Part shown: positions 16,132-25,654 of the stretch, in pieces
Layout of the letters: each line of letters opens with the position of its first letter
Position numbering within the stretch: position 1 is the first letter of the stretch
Assembly: GCA_963797565.1 (NCBI GenBank)
Contig: CAWCPM010000003.1
Span: 55,355-119,354, forward strand
Direction of reading: 5' to 3'
DNA from: JAICYJ01 sp963797565
GTDB lineage: Bacteria > Actinomycetota > Thermoleophilia > Gaiellales > JAICJC01
DNA: 64,000 nt
Notes under the pieces: generated by a model
What the model was told of the DNA's origin: nothing
The model's input: only the letters and a program-made list of their open reading frames with translations
Database searches by the model: none
Translations under genes and position numbers: made by a program

Positions 16132-18422
16132 TGGCGACGGTCGAGACCAACACCGTCACGCTGTCCATCAACGACCGCGAGGTGACCGTGCCCAAGGGCA
16201 TGTCGCTGGTCGAGGCGGCGGCCGAGGCCGGCATCGAGGTGCCGGTGTTCTGCTACGAGCCGCGCCTGGGCGCGGCCATCGGCGCCTGCCGCATGTGCCT
16301 GGTCGAGATCGAGGGCATGCCCAAGCTGCAGACCGCCTGCACCACGCCGGTCGCCGAGGGCATGATCGTGCACTCGCACTCCGACCGCGCCCACGAGGGC
16401 CAGGACGCGGTGCTCGAGTTCATCCTGATCAACCACCCGCTCGACTGCCCGGTCTGCGACAAGGGCGGCGAGTGCCCGCTGCAGGACCTGACCTTCCGCT
16501 ACGGCCCCGGCAGCACCCGCATGACGCTGCCCAAGCGCACCCACATCAAGCCGGTGCCGATCTCTCCGCTGATCAAGCTCGACCGCGAGCGCTGCATCCT
16601 CTGCTACCGCTGCACGCGGTTCAGCGAGGACGTGTCCGGCGACCTGCAGCTGGTGACGGAGCACCGCGGCGCGAACTCGATCATCACCACCTTCGAGGGC
16701 CGGCCGTACGACGGCGAGTTCTCCGGCAACGTCACCGAGCTGTGCCCCGTGGGCGCTCTCACCTCCACGTCCTACCGGTTCCGAGGCCGGCCGTGGGAGA
16801 TCCAGAACATCCCGACAGTCTGCGGAGAGTGCCCGATCGGCTGCAACACGTACGCGACCATCCGCGAGGGCCGGGTGGCGCGGGTGCTTTCGCGCAACAA
16901 CCCGGCCGTCGATGACGGCTGGCTGTGCGACCGCGGCCGCTACACGTTCCCCAGCCTGGAGTCCGAGCAGCGCATCACCAGTCCCCTGATCCGCGGCGGC
17001 CGCGGATTGGAGCCGGTGGACGGCACCACGGCACTCGACCACATCGCCGACCGGCTGCGGGCGGCGGTCGAGCGGTTCGGCCCCGGCTCGGTGGCGATCA
17101 TCGCCTCCGGCGACCAGACCAGCGAGGAGGCGCACCTGTGGGCGCGCATCCAGGAGCAGGCCCTCGGCGGCGGCCCGATCGTGTGCGGCCCGGAGGGCGG
17201 CGCCGGCTGGGGTGAGCTGGCCGCGTACTCGGCGACGATCGCCGACCTGGACGACGCCGACCTGATCGTCGTCGCCGGCGCCACCGACCTGGTGCACCGC
17301 GCGCCGATCCTGGAGCTGCGCATCCGTCGCGCCGTCGCCCGCGGCGCGCGCGTCGTGACGATCGGCGCCGGCGCCACGCGCCTGGACACGCTGCGCGCCG
17401 CCGAGCACATCTCGGCCGCGCCGGGCACCACCCACGCGGCGCTGCTGGCCGCGTCCCAGGGACTGGCGCTGAAAGGTCTCAGCGACCGCTCCGTGATCCT
17501 CTGGAACGGCCGCATGAGCGCGCCGGTGGCGGCCGTGCTGGCCCACGTCGCGCACACCAGCGGCTGCCGCGTGCTGCCCACTCCGCTGGCGGCAAACGAG
17601 CTCGGCTGCCAGGCCGCGGGCCTGGGAACGCACACACCGGCCGAGGCCCTGGAGGCCGTCGAGCAGGGCAGCGTCAAGGCCGTGGTGCTGCTCGGCGCCG
17701 ACCCCGTCGGCGGCTGGCCCGGCGGCGACCGCTGGCGGGCGCTGATGGAGCGCGCCTTCTTCGCGCTGCAGGTGAGCCCGTTCCAGACCGGCTCCAGCGG
17801 CTGGGCGACGACGATCGTGCCGTCGCCGATGCCGCTCGAGAAGGAGGGCACGTTCACCAACATCGAGGGCCGCGTGCAGCGCCTGCGGGCGGCCGTGCCG
17901 CCGCCGCCGGGCGTGCTCGACGGGATCGTGCTGGCGGCAGAGCTGGGGCGGCGGCTGGGCCTCGACCTGCCCGATCAGCCGCCCGCCGTGTTCGCCGACA
18001 TGGCCGGCTCGCGCGCCGCCTTCGCCGGCCTCACCTGGGCCGGCATCGGCGAGCGCGGGGTGCGCCCCGAGGCCGCCCCCGGCTCCGGCACGGCTCCGGC
18101 AGCGCCGCACGTCGCCGAGGGCGAGCCGGAGGGGACGATCGTGGTCGGCTACCGCCAGCTGATGAGCGGGCCGAGCGTGGAAGGCGCGCCGGCGCTGCAC
18201 TTCCAGCGCCGCAGCGGCATCGAGATCTCACACGACGACGCCCAGGAGATCGGCGTCGCCACCGGCGACCGCGTCGAGGTCAGCTACGACGGCAGCTCGG
18301 TGTCGGGCGCGGCGCTGGTGCAGCGGCGACTGCGGCGGGGCGTCGTGCGGATGGCGACGGCGGTGCCGTACGTCGGGCCGGGCGAGCTGCGGGCTGCACC
18401 CGAGGAGTCGGCCGATGCCTGA
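16131..18422 (+). CDS. nuoG: NADH-quinone oxidoreductase subunit G
   Basis: 763-aa 75-kDa-type subunit. The N-terminal ferredoxin domain holds a [2Fe-2S] cluster (C41, C53, C56, C70). It is followed by the His/Cys cluster around HPLDCPVCDKGGECPLQ, a further [4Fe-4S] set in CILCYRCTRF and ELCPVGAL, and CGECPIGCNT at the start of the molybdopterin-oxidoreductase-like domain. The latter fills the rest of the protein and is degenerate, as is usual in complex I. It overlaps nuoH by 8 nt. Confidence 0.96.
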   Translation: MATVETNTVTLSINDREVTVPKGMSLVEAAAEAGIEVPVFCYEPRLGAAIGACRMCLVEIEGMPKLQTACTTPVAEGMIVHSHSDRAHEGQDAVLEFILINHPLDCPVCDKGGECPLQDLTFRYGPGSTRMTLPKRTHIKPVPISPLIKLDRERCILCYRCTRFSEDVSGDLQLVTEHRGANSIITTFEGRPYDGEFSGNVTELCPVGALTSTSYRFRGRPWEIQNIPTVCGECPIGCNTYATIREGRVARVLSRNNPAVDDGWLCDRGRYTFPSLESEQRITSPLIRGGRGLEPVDGTTALDHIADRLRAAVERFGPGSVAIIASGDQTSEEAHLWARIQEQALGGGPIVCGPEGGAGWGELAAYSATIADLDDADLIVVAGATDLVHRAPILELRIRRAVARGARVVTIGAGATRLDTLRAAEHISAAPGTTHAALLAASQGLALKGLSDRSVILWNGRMSAPVAAVLAHVAHTSGCRVLPTPLAANELGCQAAGLGTHTPAEALEAVEQGSVKAVVLLGADPVGGWPGGDRWRALMERAFFALQVSPFQTGSSGWATTIVPSPMPLEKEGTFTNIEGRVQRLRAAVPPPPGVLDGIVLAAELGRRLGLDLPDQPPAVFADMAGSRAAFAGLTWAGIGERGVRPEAAPGSGTAPAAPHVAEGEPEGTIVVGYRQLMSGPSVEGAPALHFQRRSGIEISHDDAQEIGVATGDRVEVSYDGSSVSGAALVQRRLRRGVVRMATAVPYVGPGELRAAPEESADA

Positions 18423-19411
18423 CGGGTTCATCGTCACCGCCATCAAGTCGTTCGTGCTGGTCAACCTGGTGATGGTGATGTTCGCGTTCATGACCTGGTT
18501 CGAGCGGCGGCTGATCGGCCGTTTCCAGGTGCGCCTGGGCCCCAACCGGGTGGGCCCGTTCGGCCTGCTGCAGCCGATCGCCGACCTGGGCAAGCTGATC
18601 CAGAAGGAGAGCCTGATCCCGCTCGGCTCGAGCAGCCTTCCTGTACCTGGCGGCGCCGGTGATCTCGCTGTTCAGCGCGCTGATGGTGTTCTCGGTGGTG
18701 CCGTTCGGCGGCCAGGCGACGATCCCCGGCACCGACTACCAGATCTACCTGTGGATCGCCGATCCCAACGTCGCCCTGCTGCTGGTGTTCGCGCTCGGCT
18801 CGTTCAGCTTCTACGGGTTCCTGGTGGGCGGCTGGTCGTCCAGCTCCAAGTACTCGCTGTACGGCTCGATGCGCGCCGTCTCCCAGCTGGTCAGCTACGA
18901 GGTGAGCCTGGCGCTGGCCGTGATCGGCGTCGTGATGATGTCGCAGACGCTGTCCCTGACCGGCATCGTCGACGCCCAGCAGCGCGACGGGATCTGGTAC
19001 ATCGTGCCGCAGTTCGTCGGGTTCGTGATCTACCTGCTGGCATCGACGGCCGAGGTCAGCCGCATCCCGTTCGACCTGCCGGAGGCCGAGGGCGAGCTGG
19101 TGGCCGGCTACCACACCGAGTACGGCGGCATGCGCTGGGCGATGTTTCAGAACGCCGAGTACATCGCCCTGATCGCATTCTCGGCCCTGGCATCGATCCT
19201 GTTTCTGGGCGGCTACGACGGGCCGGTGCTGCCAGGCCCGCTGTGGATGCTGATCAAGATGTTCATCTTCCTGTTCCTGTCGATCTGGGTGCGCTCGACG
19301 CTTCCCCGCGTGCGCTACGACCGGCTGATGACGATCGGCTGGAAGGTGTTGCTTCCGCTGGCAACGGTCAACCTGCTGGTCACCTCCGCAATCGTGGCCT
19401 ACCGAGCATGA
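18415..19411 (+). CDS. nuoH: NADH-quinone oxidoreductase subunit H, interrupted by one extra base
   Basis: Membrane subunit at the junction with the peripheral arm, helping form the quinone site. The first frame encodes FERRLIGRFQVRLGPNRVGP and IADLGKLIQKESLIPLG. The reading then shifts, and the rest (ISLFSALMVFSVVPFGG to SAIVAYRA, including AEVSRIPFDLPEAEGELVAGY) is in another frame. Deleting one A at about 18634 joins them as LGSSAFLYLAAPVISL. The span is 3n+1, consistent with a single insertion. As the only nuoH in an otherwise intact operon it is more likely a consensus error than a pseudogene. Confidence 0.9.
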
Positions 19412-19421
19412 GGAGCCAGTA

Positions 19422-19916
19422 GTGCCAGTCACCGACAACCTCAAGGGTTTCAGCGTCACCTTCCGGCACCTGTTCCGGAAGCCGGTGACGCAGCAGTTCC
19501 CGGACTACAAGCGCCCGGTGTACCCGCGCTTCCGGGGACGGCACCGCCTGCACCGCCACGAGAACGGCCTCGAGAAGTGCGTCGGATGCTCGCTGTGCGC
19601 CGCGGCCTGCCCGGCCGACTGCATCCGCGTGGTGGCCGCCGAGAACACGCCCGAGGAGCGCTACTCGGCCGGCGAGCGCTACGCACGCATCTACGAGATC
19701 AACATGAGCCGCTGCATCTTCTGCGGCTACTGCGAGCTGGCCTGCCCGTTCGACGCGATCACGCTCGGCCACGACTACGAGCTGGCCGAGATGTCCCGCG
19801 ACGCGCTGGTCTACACCAAACAGATGCTGCTGGAGCCCGGGCCGGAGGCCCGGCGCACGCCCGTGGCACCGGTCGACCCCTACGACATCCCGGCCCAGGA
19901 GGACGGCGCGGCGTGA
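19422..19916 (+). CDS. nuoI: NADH-quinone oxidoreductase subunit I
   Basis: 164-aa 23-kDa-type subunit with two [4Fe-4S] clusters (N6a, N6b). Both ferredoxin motifs are intact: C53, C56, C59, C63 (CVGCSLCAAACP) and C98, C101, C104, C108 (CIFCGYCELACP). GTG 19422 lies 10 nt after nuoH, with GAGGAGCC upstream as ribosome site. Confidence 0.96.
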   Translation: MPVTDNLKGFSVTFRHLFRKPVTQQFPDYKRPVYPRFRGRHRLHRHENGLEKCVGCSLCAAACPADCIRVVAAENTPEERYSAGERYARIYEINMSRCIFCGYCELACPFDAITLGHDYELAEMSRDALVYTKQMLLEPGPEARRTPVAPVDPYDIPAQEDGAA

Positions 19917-20545
19917 CCTACGACATCGTGTTCGTCCTCGCAGCGGGGCTGGCGATCGCCTCGGCGCTGGGCGTGGTGCTTTCGGTGAACCCGTTCTACT
20001 CGGCCCTGTCGCTGATCATGCACCTGGTCTCGCTGGCCACCATGTACCTGCTGCTGCAGGCCGACTTCCTGGCCGCTGCGCAGGTGATCGTCTACGCCGG
20101 TGCGGTCATGATCATGTTTCTGTTCGTGATTGCCTACCTGGGCAACCGCGCCGACGAGCCCACGCGCGACATCCCGCTGTGGCAGCTGGGCGCGGCGGTC
20201 GTGGCGGGCGCGGCGGTCGTGATCGAGATCGTGGTGGCGGTCGCGAGCCAGGCGTTCGGCGCCGGCCGCACGGTCACCGATCAGTTCGGCAACCCCAGCC
20301 TCGTCGCCGACAGCTTCTTCTCGCGCTACCTGCTGGGATTCGAGGCCACCTCGATCCTGCTGCTGGTGGCGGCGGTCGGCGGCGTCGTGCTCGGCTCCAA
20401 GCGGCCCAGCCCGCGGGTCGACCAGCCGGACGACTTCCCGGCCCCGCGGCCGCAGCCCGAGCTGGAGCTGCAGGCCGCCGTCATGGGCGCCGAGACGGCG
20501 TTCCCCGTGCACCACGTGCCCCGCAAGGACGAGGACGCCGGCTGA
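19913..20545 (+). CDS. nuoJ: NADH-quinone oxidoreductase subunit J
   Basis: 210-aa integral membrane subunit with five predicted helices. The conserved segment VIVYAGAVMIMFLFVI, the helix thought to rotate during coupling, is present. GTG 19913 overlaps the nuoI stop (GTGA). The C-terminal 50 residues are hydrophilic and Pro/Glu-rich, longer than in E. coli. Confidence 0.94.
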   Translation: MTYDIVFVLAAGLAIASALGVVLSVNPFYSALSLIMHLVSLATMYLLLQADFLAAAQVIVYAGAVMIMFLFVIAYLGNRADEPTRDIPLWQLGAAVVAGAAVVIEIVVAVASQAFGAGRTVTDQFGNPSLVADSFFSRYLLGFEATSILLLVAAVGGVVLGSKRPSPRVDQPDDFPAPRPQPELELQAAVMGAETAFPVHHVPRKDEDAG

Positions 20546-20850
20546 TGCACATCGGCGTCGAGTACTTCGTGTCGGTGTCGGCGATCGTGTTCGGGATCGG
20601 CATGTTCGGCGTGTTCACGCGCCGCAGCCCGCTGATCCTGCTGCTGTCGGTGGAGCTGATGCTGAACTCCTGCAACCTCACGCTGATCGCGTTCTCGCGC
20701 TACTGGGGCGACCACAGCGGCCAGGTGTTCGCGCTGATCGTGATGGGCATCGCAGCCTCCGAGGTCGTGGTCGGCCTGGGGCTGGTGGTGGCGGTGGCGC
20801 GCCGCAAGGCTGACCTCGACGTCGACCGGCTGACGGCGCTTCGCAACTGA
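20545..20850 (+). CDS. nuoK: NADH-quinone oxidoreductase subunit K
   Basis: 101-aa three-helix subunit related to MrpC antiporter subunits. The buried glutamates implicated in proton transfer are visible in LSVELMLNSCNL and ASEVVVGLGL. ATG 20545 overlaps the nuoJ TGA by one base and its own TGA overlaps the nuoL ATG. Confidence 0.96.
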   Translation: MHIGVEYFVSVSAIVFGIGMFGVFTRRSPLILLLSVELMLNSCNLTLIAFSRYWGDHSGQVFALIVMGIAASEVVVGLGLVVAVARRKADLDVDRLTALRN

Positions 20851-22757
20851 TGGAGACGCTCTCCTGGCTGTGTCTGTTCCTGCCGCTGGCCGGCGTGGTC
20901 ATGCTGACTCTGGCCGGCAGCCGGATCGGACGCGAGCCCGCTTCCTGGCTGGCCACGGGCATCGCCTTCGCCTCGTTCATCTGCGCCGTCGCCGTGTTCT
21001 TCTCGATCCTGGGCGAGGGCGAGAGCGCGCGCAGCCACGTCTACACGCTCTACACCTGGGCCGGGGCGCACGACCTCCACGTGCTCCGCGTGCCGCTGTC
21101 GATCCAGGTCGACCAGCTGTCGGTGGTCGAGATGCTGATCGTGTCCGGCGTGGGCGCGCTGATCGTCATGTACTCGATCGGCTACATGCACGGCGACCCG
21201 AAGCAGCGGCGCTTCTTCGCCTACCTCGACCTGTTCCTGTTCTCGATGCTGCTGCTGGTGATGGCCGGCAACTTCGTGCTGCTGCTGGCCGGATGGGGCC
21301 TGGTCGGCCTCTCGTCCTACCTGCTGATCGGGTTCTGGCACGAGCGGGAAGCGCCGGTCGCGGCCGCCAAGAAGGCCTTCGTGATGAACGCGATCGGCGA
21401 CATCGGCATCGCCATCGCGATCTTCTTCATGGTGCGCGACATCGGCACCACCAGCTACCACGAGGTGTTCACACGCGCGCACGATGTGTGGCCGAAGGGC
21501 AGCTCCGATGCCAACTGGGTGGCGCTGGCGCTGCTGCTGGGCGCCGTCGCCAAGTCGGCCCAGATCCCGCTCCACACCTGGCTTCCCGACGCCATGGAGG
21601 GCCCCACCCCGGTCAGCGCCCTGATCCACGCGGCCACGATGGTGACGGCCGGCGTGTACCTGATCGCGCGCTGCCACGTGCTGTTCGCCAACGCGCCCAA
21701 CGTGCGCACGCTGGTGGCGGTGATCGGCGTGGCCACTCTGCTGATGGCGGGCGTGATCGCGCTGGTGCAGACCGACATCAAACGCATCATCGCCTACTCG
21801 ACCATGAGCCAGATCGGCTACATGTTCGCGGCCGTTGGGGTGGCCGACGACTCGGCCGGCATGTTCCACCTGCTCACCCACGCGTTCTTCAAGGCGCTGC
21901 TGTTCCTGGGCGCAGGCATCGTCATCCACGCGCTCGCCGACGAGCAGGACGTGCGCCGGATGGGCGGCCTCTCCAAGGTGATGCCGCGCACGACCGCGCT
22001 GATGTGGGTGGGCACCATCGCGCTGATCGGATTCTGGCCGCTGTCCAAGGACGCGATCCTGGAGGGCGCGCTGCACGGAGGCGGCACCGCGGGCTGGATC
22101 GTGTACGTGGGCGGGCTGGTGGGAGCCGCCTTCACCGGCATCTACGCCACCCGGCTGATGCGGCTCGTGTTCTACGGCGAGATGAGCGACTACGCCAAGG
22201 AGCACCTGCATGACGGCCATGGCGAGGCGCCGTGGACGATGTTCCTGCCGGTGGCGGTGCTGGCGGCCGGTGCGGTGCTGGTCGGGTTCCTGTCGATCGG
22301 CTTTGGCATCACGAACTTCTTCGGCGACTTCCTCGCGCAGACCGCGCCCACGATCGAGGCGACGGTCCCGCAGGACATCCTGACGACGGGGCTGGCCTGG
22401 AGCCTGGGCGGCGCCGGCGCGCTGTACGTGTGGCGGCTGTACGACGATCCGGCCCGGGTGGCCGCCGTGCGCAGCCGGTTCCAGACCATGGCAATCATCG
22501 CCGAGGCCAAGTTCGGCTGGGACGAGCTCTACTACAACATCGGCTACCGCCCGGCGGTGTGGCTGGCCGTCACGCTCGACAGCGTCGGTGAGCGCTGGAT
22601 CATCGGCGGCTCGCTGTGGCTGGCGCGCACCACGGTGGCGATGCTGGCCAGGGCCACCGCGCTGGCCCAGTCGGGGATCGTGCGGCAGTACGTGACCGTG
22701 CTGGCCGGCGGCGCGGCGCTGGTGGCCGTGTTCTTTCTCGGGAAGGCGAACCTGTGA
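20850..22757 (+). CDS. nuoL: NADH-quinone oxidoreductase subunit L
   Basis: 635-aa antiporter-like proton-pumping subunit. Typical segments: GWGLVGLSSYLLIGFW, the channel motif AKSAQIPLHTWLPDAMEGPTPVSALIHAATMVTAGVYL (read at 21549-21662), and DIKRIIAYSTMSQIGYM. Length and the long C-terminal region fit NuoL rather than NuoM. Overlaps nuoK by 1 nt and nuoM by 4 nt. Confidence 0.96.
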   Translation: METLSWLCLFLPLAGVVMLTLAGSRIGREPASWLATGIAFASFICAVAVFFSILGEGESARSHVYTLYTWAGAHDLHVLRVPLSIQVDQLSVVEMLIVSGVGALIVMYSIGYMHGDPKQRRFFAYLDLFLFSMLLLVMAGNFVLLLAGWGLVGLSSYLLIGFWHEREAPVAAAKKAFVMNAIGDIGIAIAIFFMVRDIGTTSYHEVFTRAHDVWPKGSSDANWVALALLLGAVAKSAQIPLHTWLPDAMEGPTPVSALIHAATMVTAGVYLIARCHVLFANAPNVRTLVAVIGVATLLMAGVIALVQTDIKRIIAYSTMSQIGYMFAAVGVADDSAGMFHLLTHAFFKALLFLGAGIVIHALADEQDVRRMGGLSKVMPRTTALMWVGTIALIGFWPLSKDAILEGALHGGGTAGWIVYVGGLVGAAFTGIYATRLMRLVFYGEMSDYAKEHLHDGHGEAPWTMFLPVAVLAAGAVLVGFLSIGFGITNFFGDFLAQTAPTIEATVPQDILTTGLAWSLGGAGALYVWRLYDDPARVAAVRSRFQTMAIIAEAKFGWDELYYNIGYRPAVWLAVTLDSVGERWIIGGSLWLARTTVAMLARATALAQSGIVRQYVTVLAGGAALVAVFFLGKANL

Positions 22758-24184
22758 CCGTCGCCCTGATCGCGCTGCCGCTGGTGTGCGCCGTGCTGAT
22801 CGGCTTCCTGCCGCTCGATCGGCGGGTCACCGCAGCGCTGGGGCTGGCTGCCGTGCTCGCCGAACTGGTGCTGGCGGCGGTCGCGATCGTCACGTTCAAC
22901 GTCGGCGGCGGCACCCAGTTCGTCACCGACAGGGTCTGGATCCCGAACCTGATCGGCGGCGCCGACGTGCACTTCCACGTGGCGATGGACGGGCTGTCGA
23001 TGTTCATGGTCGCGCTCACCGCCGTGGGTGTGGCCAGCGCCGTCTGGACCGCCATCCGGGCCGGCCGCGACCGCCTCAGCATGTACCTGGGCCTGCTGCT
23101 GCTGCTCGAGGCATCGCTGGTGACGCTGTTCACGGCCCGCGACCTGGTGCTGTTCTACACGGGCTGGGAGGTCATGATGATCGCCCTGTTCGTGCTGATG
23201 GGCGTGTGGGGCGGCGAGCAGCGACGCTTCGCCACGCTCCAGTTCATCATCTACTCGCTGACCGGCTCGCTGCTGATGCTGGTCGCCATCGCCGGGCTCG
23301 CGGTGGAGGGCCACTCGTTCGACCTCGGCGTGCTGGCGGCCCAGGGACGCGACTCGTGGTGGATGTTCGGCGCATTCGCGCTGGCCTTCTGCATCAAGGC
23401 GCCGATGTTCCCGCTGCACGGCTGGCTGCCGGCCGCCTACCGCCAGTCGACGCCCGAGGTGACGGCGCTGCTGTCCGGCGTCATCTCCAAGGCCGGCGCC
23501 TACGGGCTGATCCGGTTCGCCGTGCCGCTGTTCCCGGCCACCGCCTACGACTGGCGCTGGCTGTTCCTGGGCCTGGGCCTGGCCGGCCTGCTGTACGCAT
23601 CGCTGGTCGCGTTCCGCCAGCCTGACGCGCGCGGCGTGGTGGCCTACTCCAGCGTCGGCCAGATGAACCTGATCATCATCGGCATCTTCGCGCTCGGGCC
23701 GGGCGGCGTCTTCAGCTACAACGGCCTCACCGGCGCCACCTTCCAGATGGTCAACCACGGCGTCGTCTCGCTGGCGGCGTTCCTGCTGATCGGGCTGGTC
23801 GAGCTGCGCACGGGTACCGACGCGCTGAAGTCGCTGGGCGGGCTCGCCAACCGGCGGCCGGTGGCCTCGACCGTGTTCCTGCTGGCCGCGCTGTTCGCGC
23901 TGGCGGTGCCGGGCTCGAGCGTGTTCATCTCGGAGCTCTACATCCTGATCGGCGCGTTCGGTGAGCAGCCGCTGCTGGGCGCCGCCGCCGCGCTCGGGAT
24001 CGTGCTGGCCGCCATGTACATGCTGCGCTGGTACTCGGCGATCGCGCACGAGGATGACGGCGAGCGGATCGATGCCACCACCCCTGATCTGCGCCGCTCC
24101 GAGCTGGCGGTGGCGGTGCCGCTGCTCTTGATCCTGCTGGTGCTCTCGGCCTGGCCGTTCGGCGTGATGGAGCGGATCGGATGA
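22754..24184 (+). CDS. nuoM: NADH-quinone oxidoreductase subunit M
   Basis: 476-aa antiporter-like proton-pumping subunit. Diagnostic segments: FYTGWEVMMIALFVLMGVW, AFCIKAPMFPLHGWLPAAYR and GVVAYSSVGQMNLIIIGIF. The frame is open upstream, but GTG 22754 overlapping the nuoL stop as GTGA is the expected start and matches where homology begins. Confidence 0.95.
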   Translation: MTVALIALPLVCAVLIGFLPLDRRVTAALGLAAVLAELVLAAVAIVTFNVGGGTQFVTDRVWIPNLIGGADVHFHVAMDGLSMFMVALTAVGVASAVWTAIRAGRDRLSMYLGLLLLLEASLVTLFTARDLVLFYTGWEVMMIALFVLMGVWGGEQRRFATLQFIIYSLTGSLLMLVAIAGLAVEGHSFDLGVLAAQGRDSWWMFGAFALAFCIKAPMFPLHGWLPAAYRQSTPEVTALLSGVISKAGAYGLIRFAVPLFPATAYDWRWLFLGLGLAGLLYASLVAFRQPDARGVVAYSSVGQMNLIIIGIFALGPGGVFSYNGLTGATFQMVNHGVVSLAAFLLIGLVELRTGTDALKSLGGLANRRPVASTVFLLAALFALAVPGSSVFISELYILIGAFGEQPLLGAAAALGIVLAAMYMLRWYSAIAHEDDGERIDATTPDLRRSELAVAVPLLLILLVLSAWPFGVMERIG

Positions 24185-25653
24185 TCGCGCTCGCAGTCAC
24201 CACCGTCCCCGTCTCGTGGTCGGCGATCGCACCCGAGATCGTGCTCCTGAGCTGCGCCTGCGTGCTTCTGACCTGCGCGATCTTCCTGCCCGAGCGGCTG
24301 GCCCATCCCGTGGCAGCCGCGGTGGCCGTGGGCGCCTTCGCCGGCGCGATGGTGGCGCCGATCGCGCAGTGGCACGATGCGCCTCGTACGGCGTTCGACG
24401 ACACGCTGCGGATCGACGCCTTCGGCAACGGCGCCCGGCTGCTGATCTTCGCGGCCGGCCTGCTGGCCGTGATCGTGGCATGGGGTATGCCGCATCTCGC
24501 CGACCGGGCGGTCGAGTATCACGCGCTGCTGCTGGCCGCCGGCGCCGGCATGTCGCTGCTCGCGGTGTCGAACAGCCTGGTGATCGCGTTCATCGCGCTC
24601 GAGCTGTTCTCGATCGCGCTGTACGTGCTGGTGGCGATCGACACGGATTCGCTGCCGGGTCTGGAGGGCGCGCTCAAGTACCTGATCGTTGGCTCGGTGG
24701 GTGCGGCCTTCCTGCTGTACGGGTCGGCGCTGGTCTACGGCGCAACCGGGCAGTTCGAGTTCGACCTGATCGCACAGTCGATCCGCCACGGCGACGCCCA
24801 CGGCGGCGTGCTTTTGCTGGGCGTCGCGATGATCATCGTCGGGCTGGGGTTCAAGGCCAACTCGGCGCCTTTCCACATGTGGACGCCGGATGCGTACGAG
24901 GGAGCGCCGACGCCGGTAACCGCGTTCATGTCGGCGGCCACCAAGACCGTGGCGCTGGTGCTGACGTTCCGCGTGCTGGTGGCAGCCTTCGGCGAGGACT
25001 CCGCGATCTGGCAGGACGCGATCGGAGCGCTCGCGGTCGTGTCGTTCGCGGTCGGTAACCTGGCGGCGCTGCGGCAGGCGAACGTGAAACGGATGCTGGC
25101 CTACAGCACGATCGGTCACACGGGCTTCCTGTTCACCGCGGTGGCCGTACACACCCAGGCGGCCGCGCGCGCCATGTTCTACTACCTGGCCATCTACTCG
25201 CTGATGAACATCGGCGCGTTCGCGCTGGTGGCGATCCGCGAGCGCGAGCTGGGACGCCCGGTCCTGATCGATGACTTCCGCGGCTACGCCTACCGGCGGC
25301 CTCTGCTGGCGATCTCGATGGTGGTGTTCATGCTGTCGCTGGCCGGGCTGCCGCCGATGGGCGGGTTCATCGCCAAGATCACGATCTGGAGCAGCGCCGT
25401 CGACACCGGGCAGACGTACCTGGCCGTCGTGGGCGTGGCCGCGACCCTGGTCGGGCTCGGCTACTACCTGAAGATCCCGTTCGCGCTGGTCGACCGCGAT
25501 GTGCCGGTCCCGGAGTCGCCATATCGTCCGGCGTTCGCCGTGACATCGGCTACCGTATTGGCAACGGCGGTCGCGGTGATGGTGCTCGGGATCATTCCCG
25601 GGCCGCTCCTCGATCTGGCGCAGACGGCAAGTGCATCACTGATCGGGAGATGA
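24181..25653 (+). CDS. nuoN: NADH-quinone oxidoreductase subunit N
   Basis: 490-aa antiporter-like proton-pumping subunit completing the NuoL/M/N set. Segments: ALELFSIALYVLVAI, FKANSAPFHMWTPDAYEGAPTPV (24854-24922) and NVKRMLAYSTIGHTGFLF. It overlaps nuoM by 4 nt (ATGA), and the next gene begins one base after its stop. This is the last complex I gene in the operon. Confidence 0.96.
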   Translation: MIALAVTTVPVSWSAIAPEIVLLSCACVLLTCAIFLPERLAHPVAAAVAVGAFAGAMVAPIAQWHDAPRTAFDDTLRIDAFGNGARLLIFAAGLLAVIVAWGMPHLADRAVEYHALLLAAGAGMSLLAVSNSLVIAFIALELFSIALYVLVAIDTDSLPGLEGALKYLIVGSVGAAFLLYGSALVYGATGQFEFDLIAQSIRHGDAHGGVLLLGVAMIIVGLGFKANSAPFHMWTPDAYEGAPTPVTAFMSAATKTVALVLTFRVLVAAFGEDSAIWQDAIGALAVVSFAVGNLAALRQANVKRMLAYSTIGHTGFLFTAVAVHTQAAARAMFYYLAIYSLMNIGAFALVAIRERELGRPVLIDDFRGYAYRRPLLAISMVVFMLSLAGLPPMGGFIAKITIWSSAVDTGQTYLAVVGVAATLVGLGYYLKIPFALVDRDVPVPESPYRPAFAVTSATVLATAVAVMVLGIIPGPLLDLAQTASASLIGR

Positions 25654-25654
25654 C

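Noticed and set aside
18415..19411. nuoH as a genuine pseudogene or split gene
   Set aside because: Both halves are perfectly conserved, a single A resolves the frame, and the rest of the operon is intact; a consensus error is simpler.
20700..24049. Two very long minus-strand frames (about 500 codons each) opposite nuoK-nuoM
   Set aside because: Their composition (runs of His, Arg, Gln, Asp) and absence of motifs mark them as antisense shadows of membrane-protein genes.
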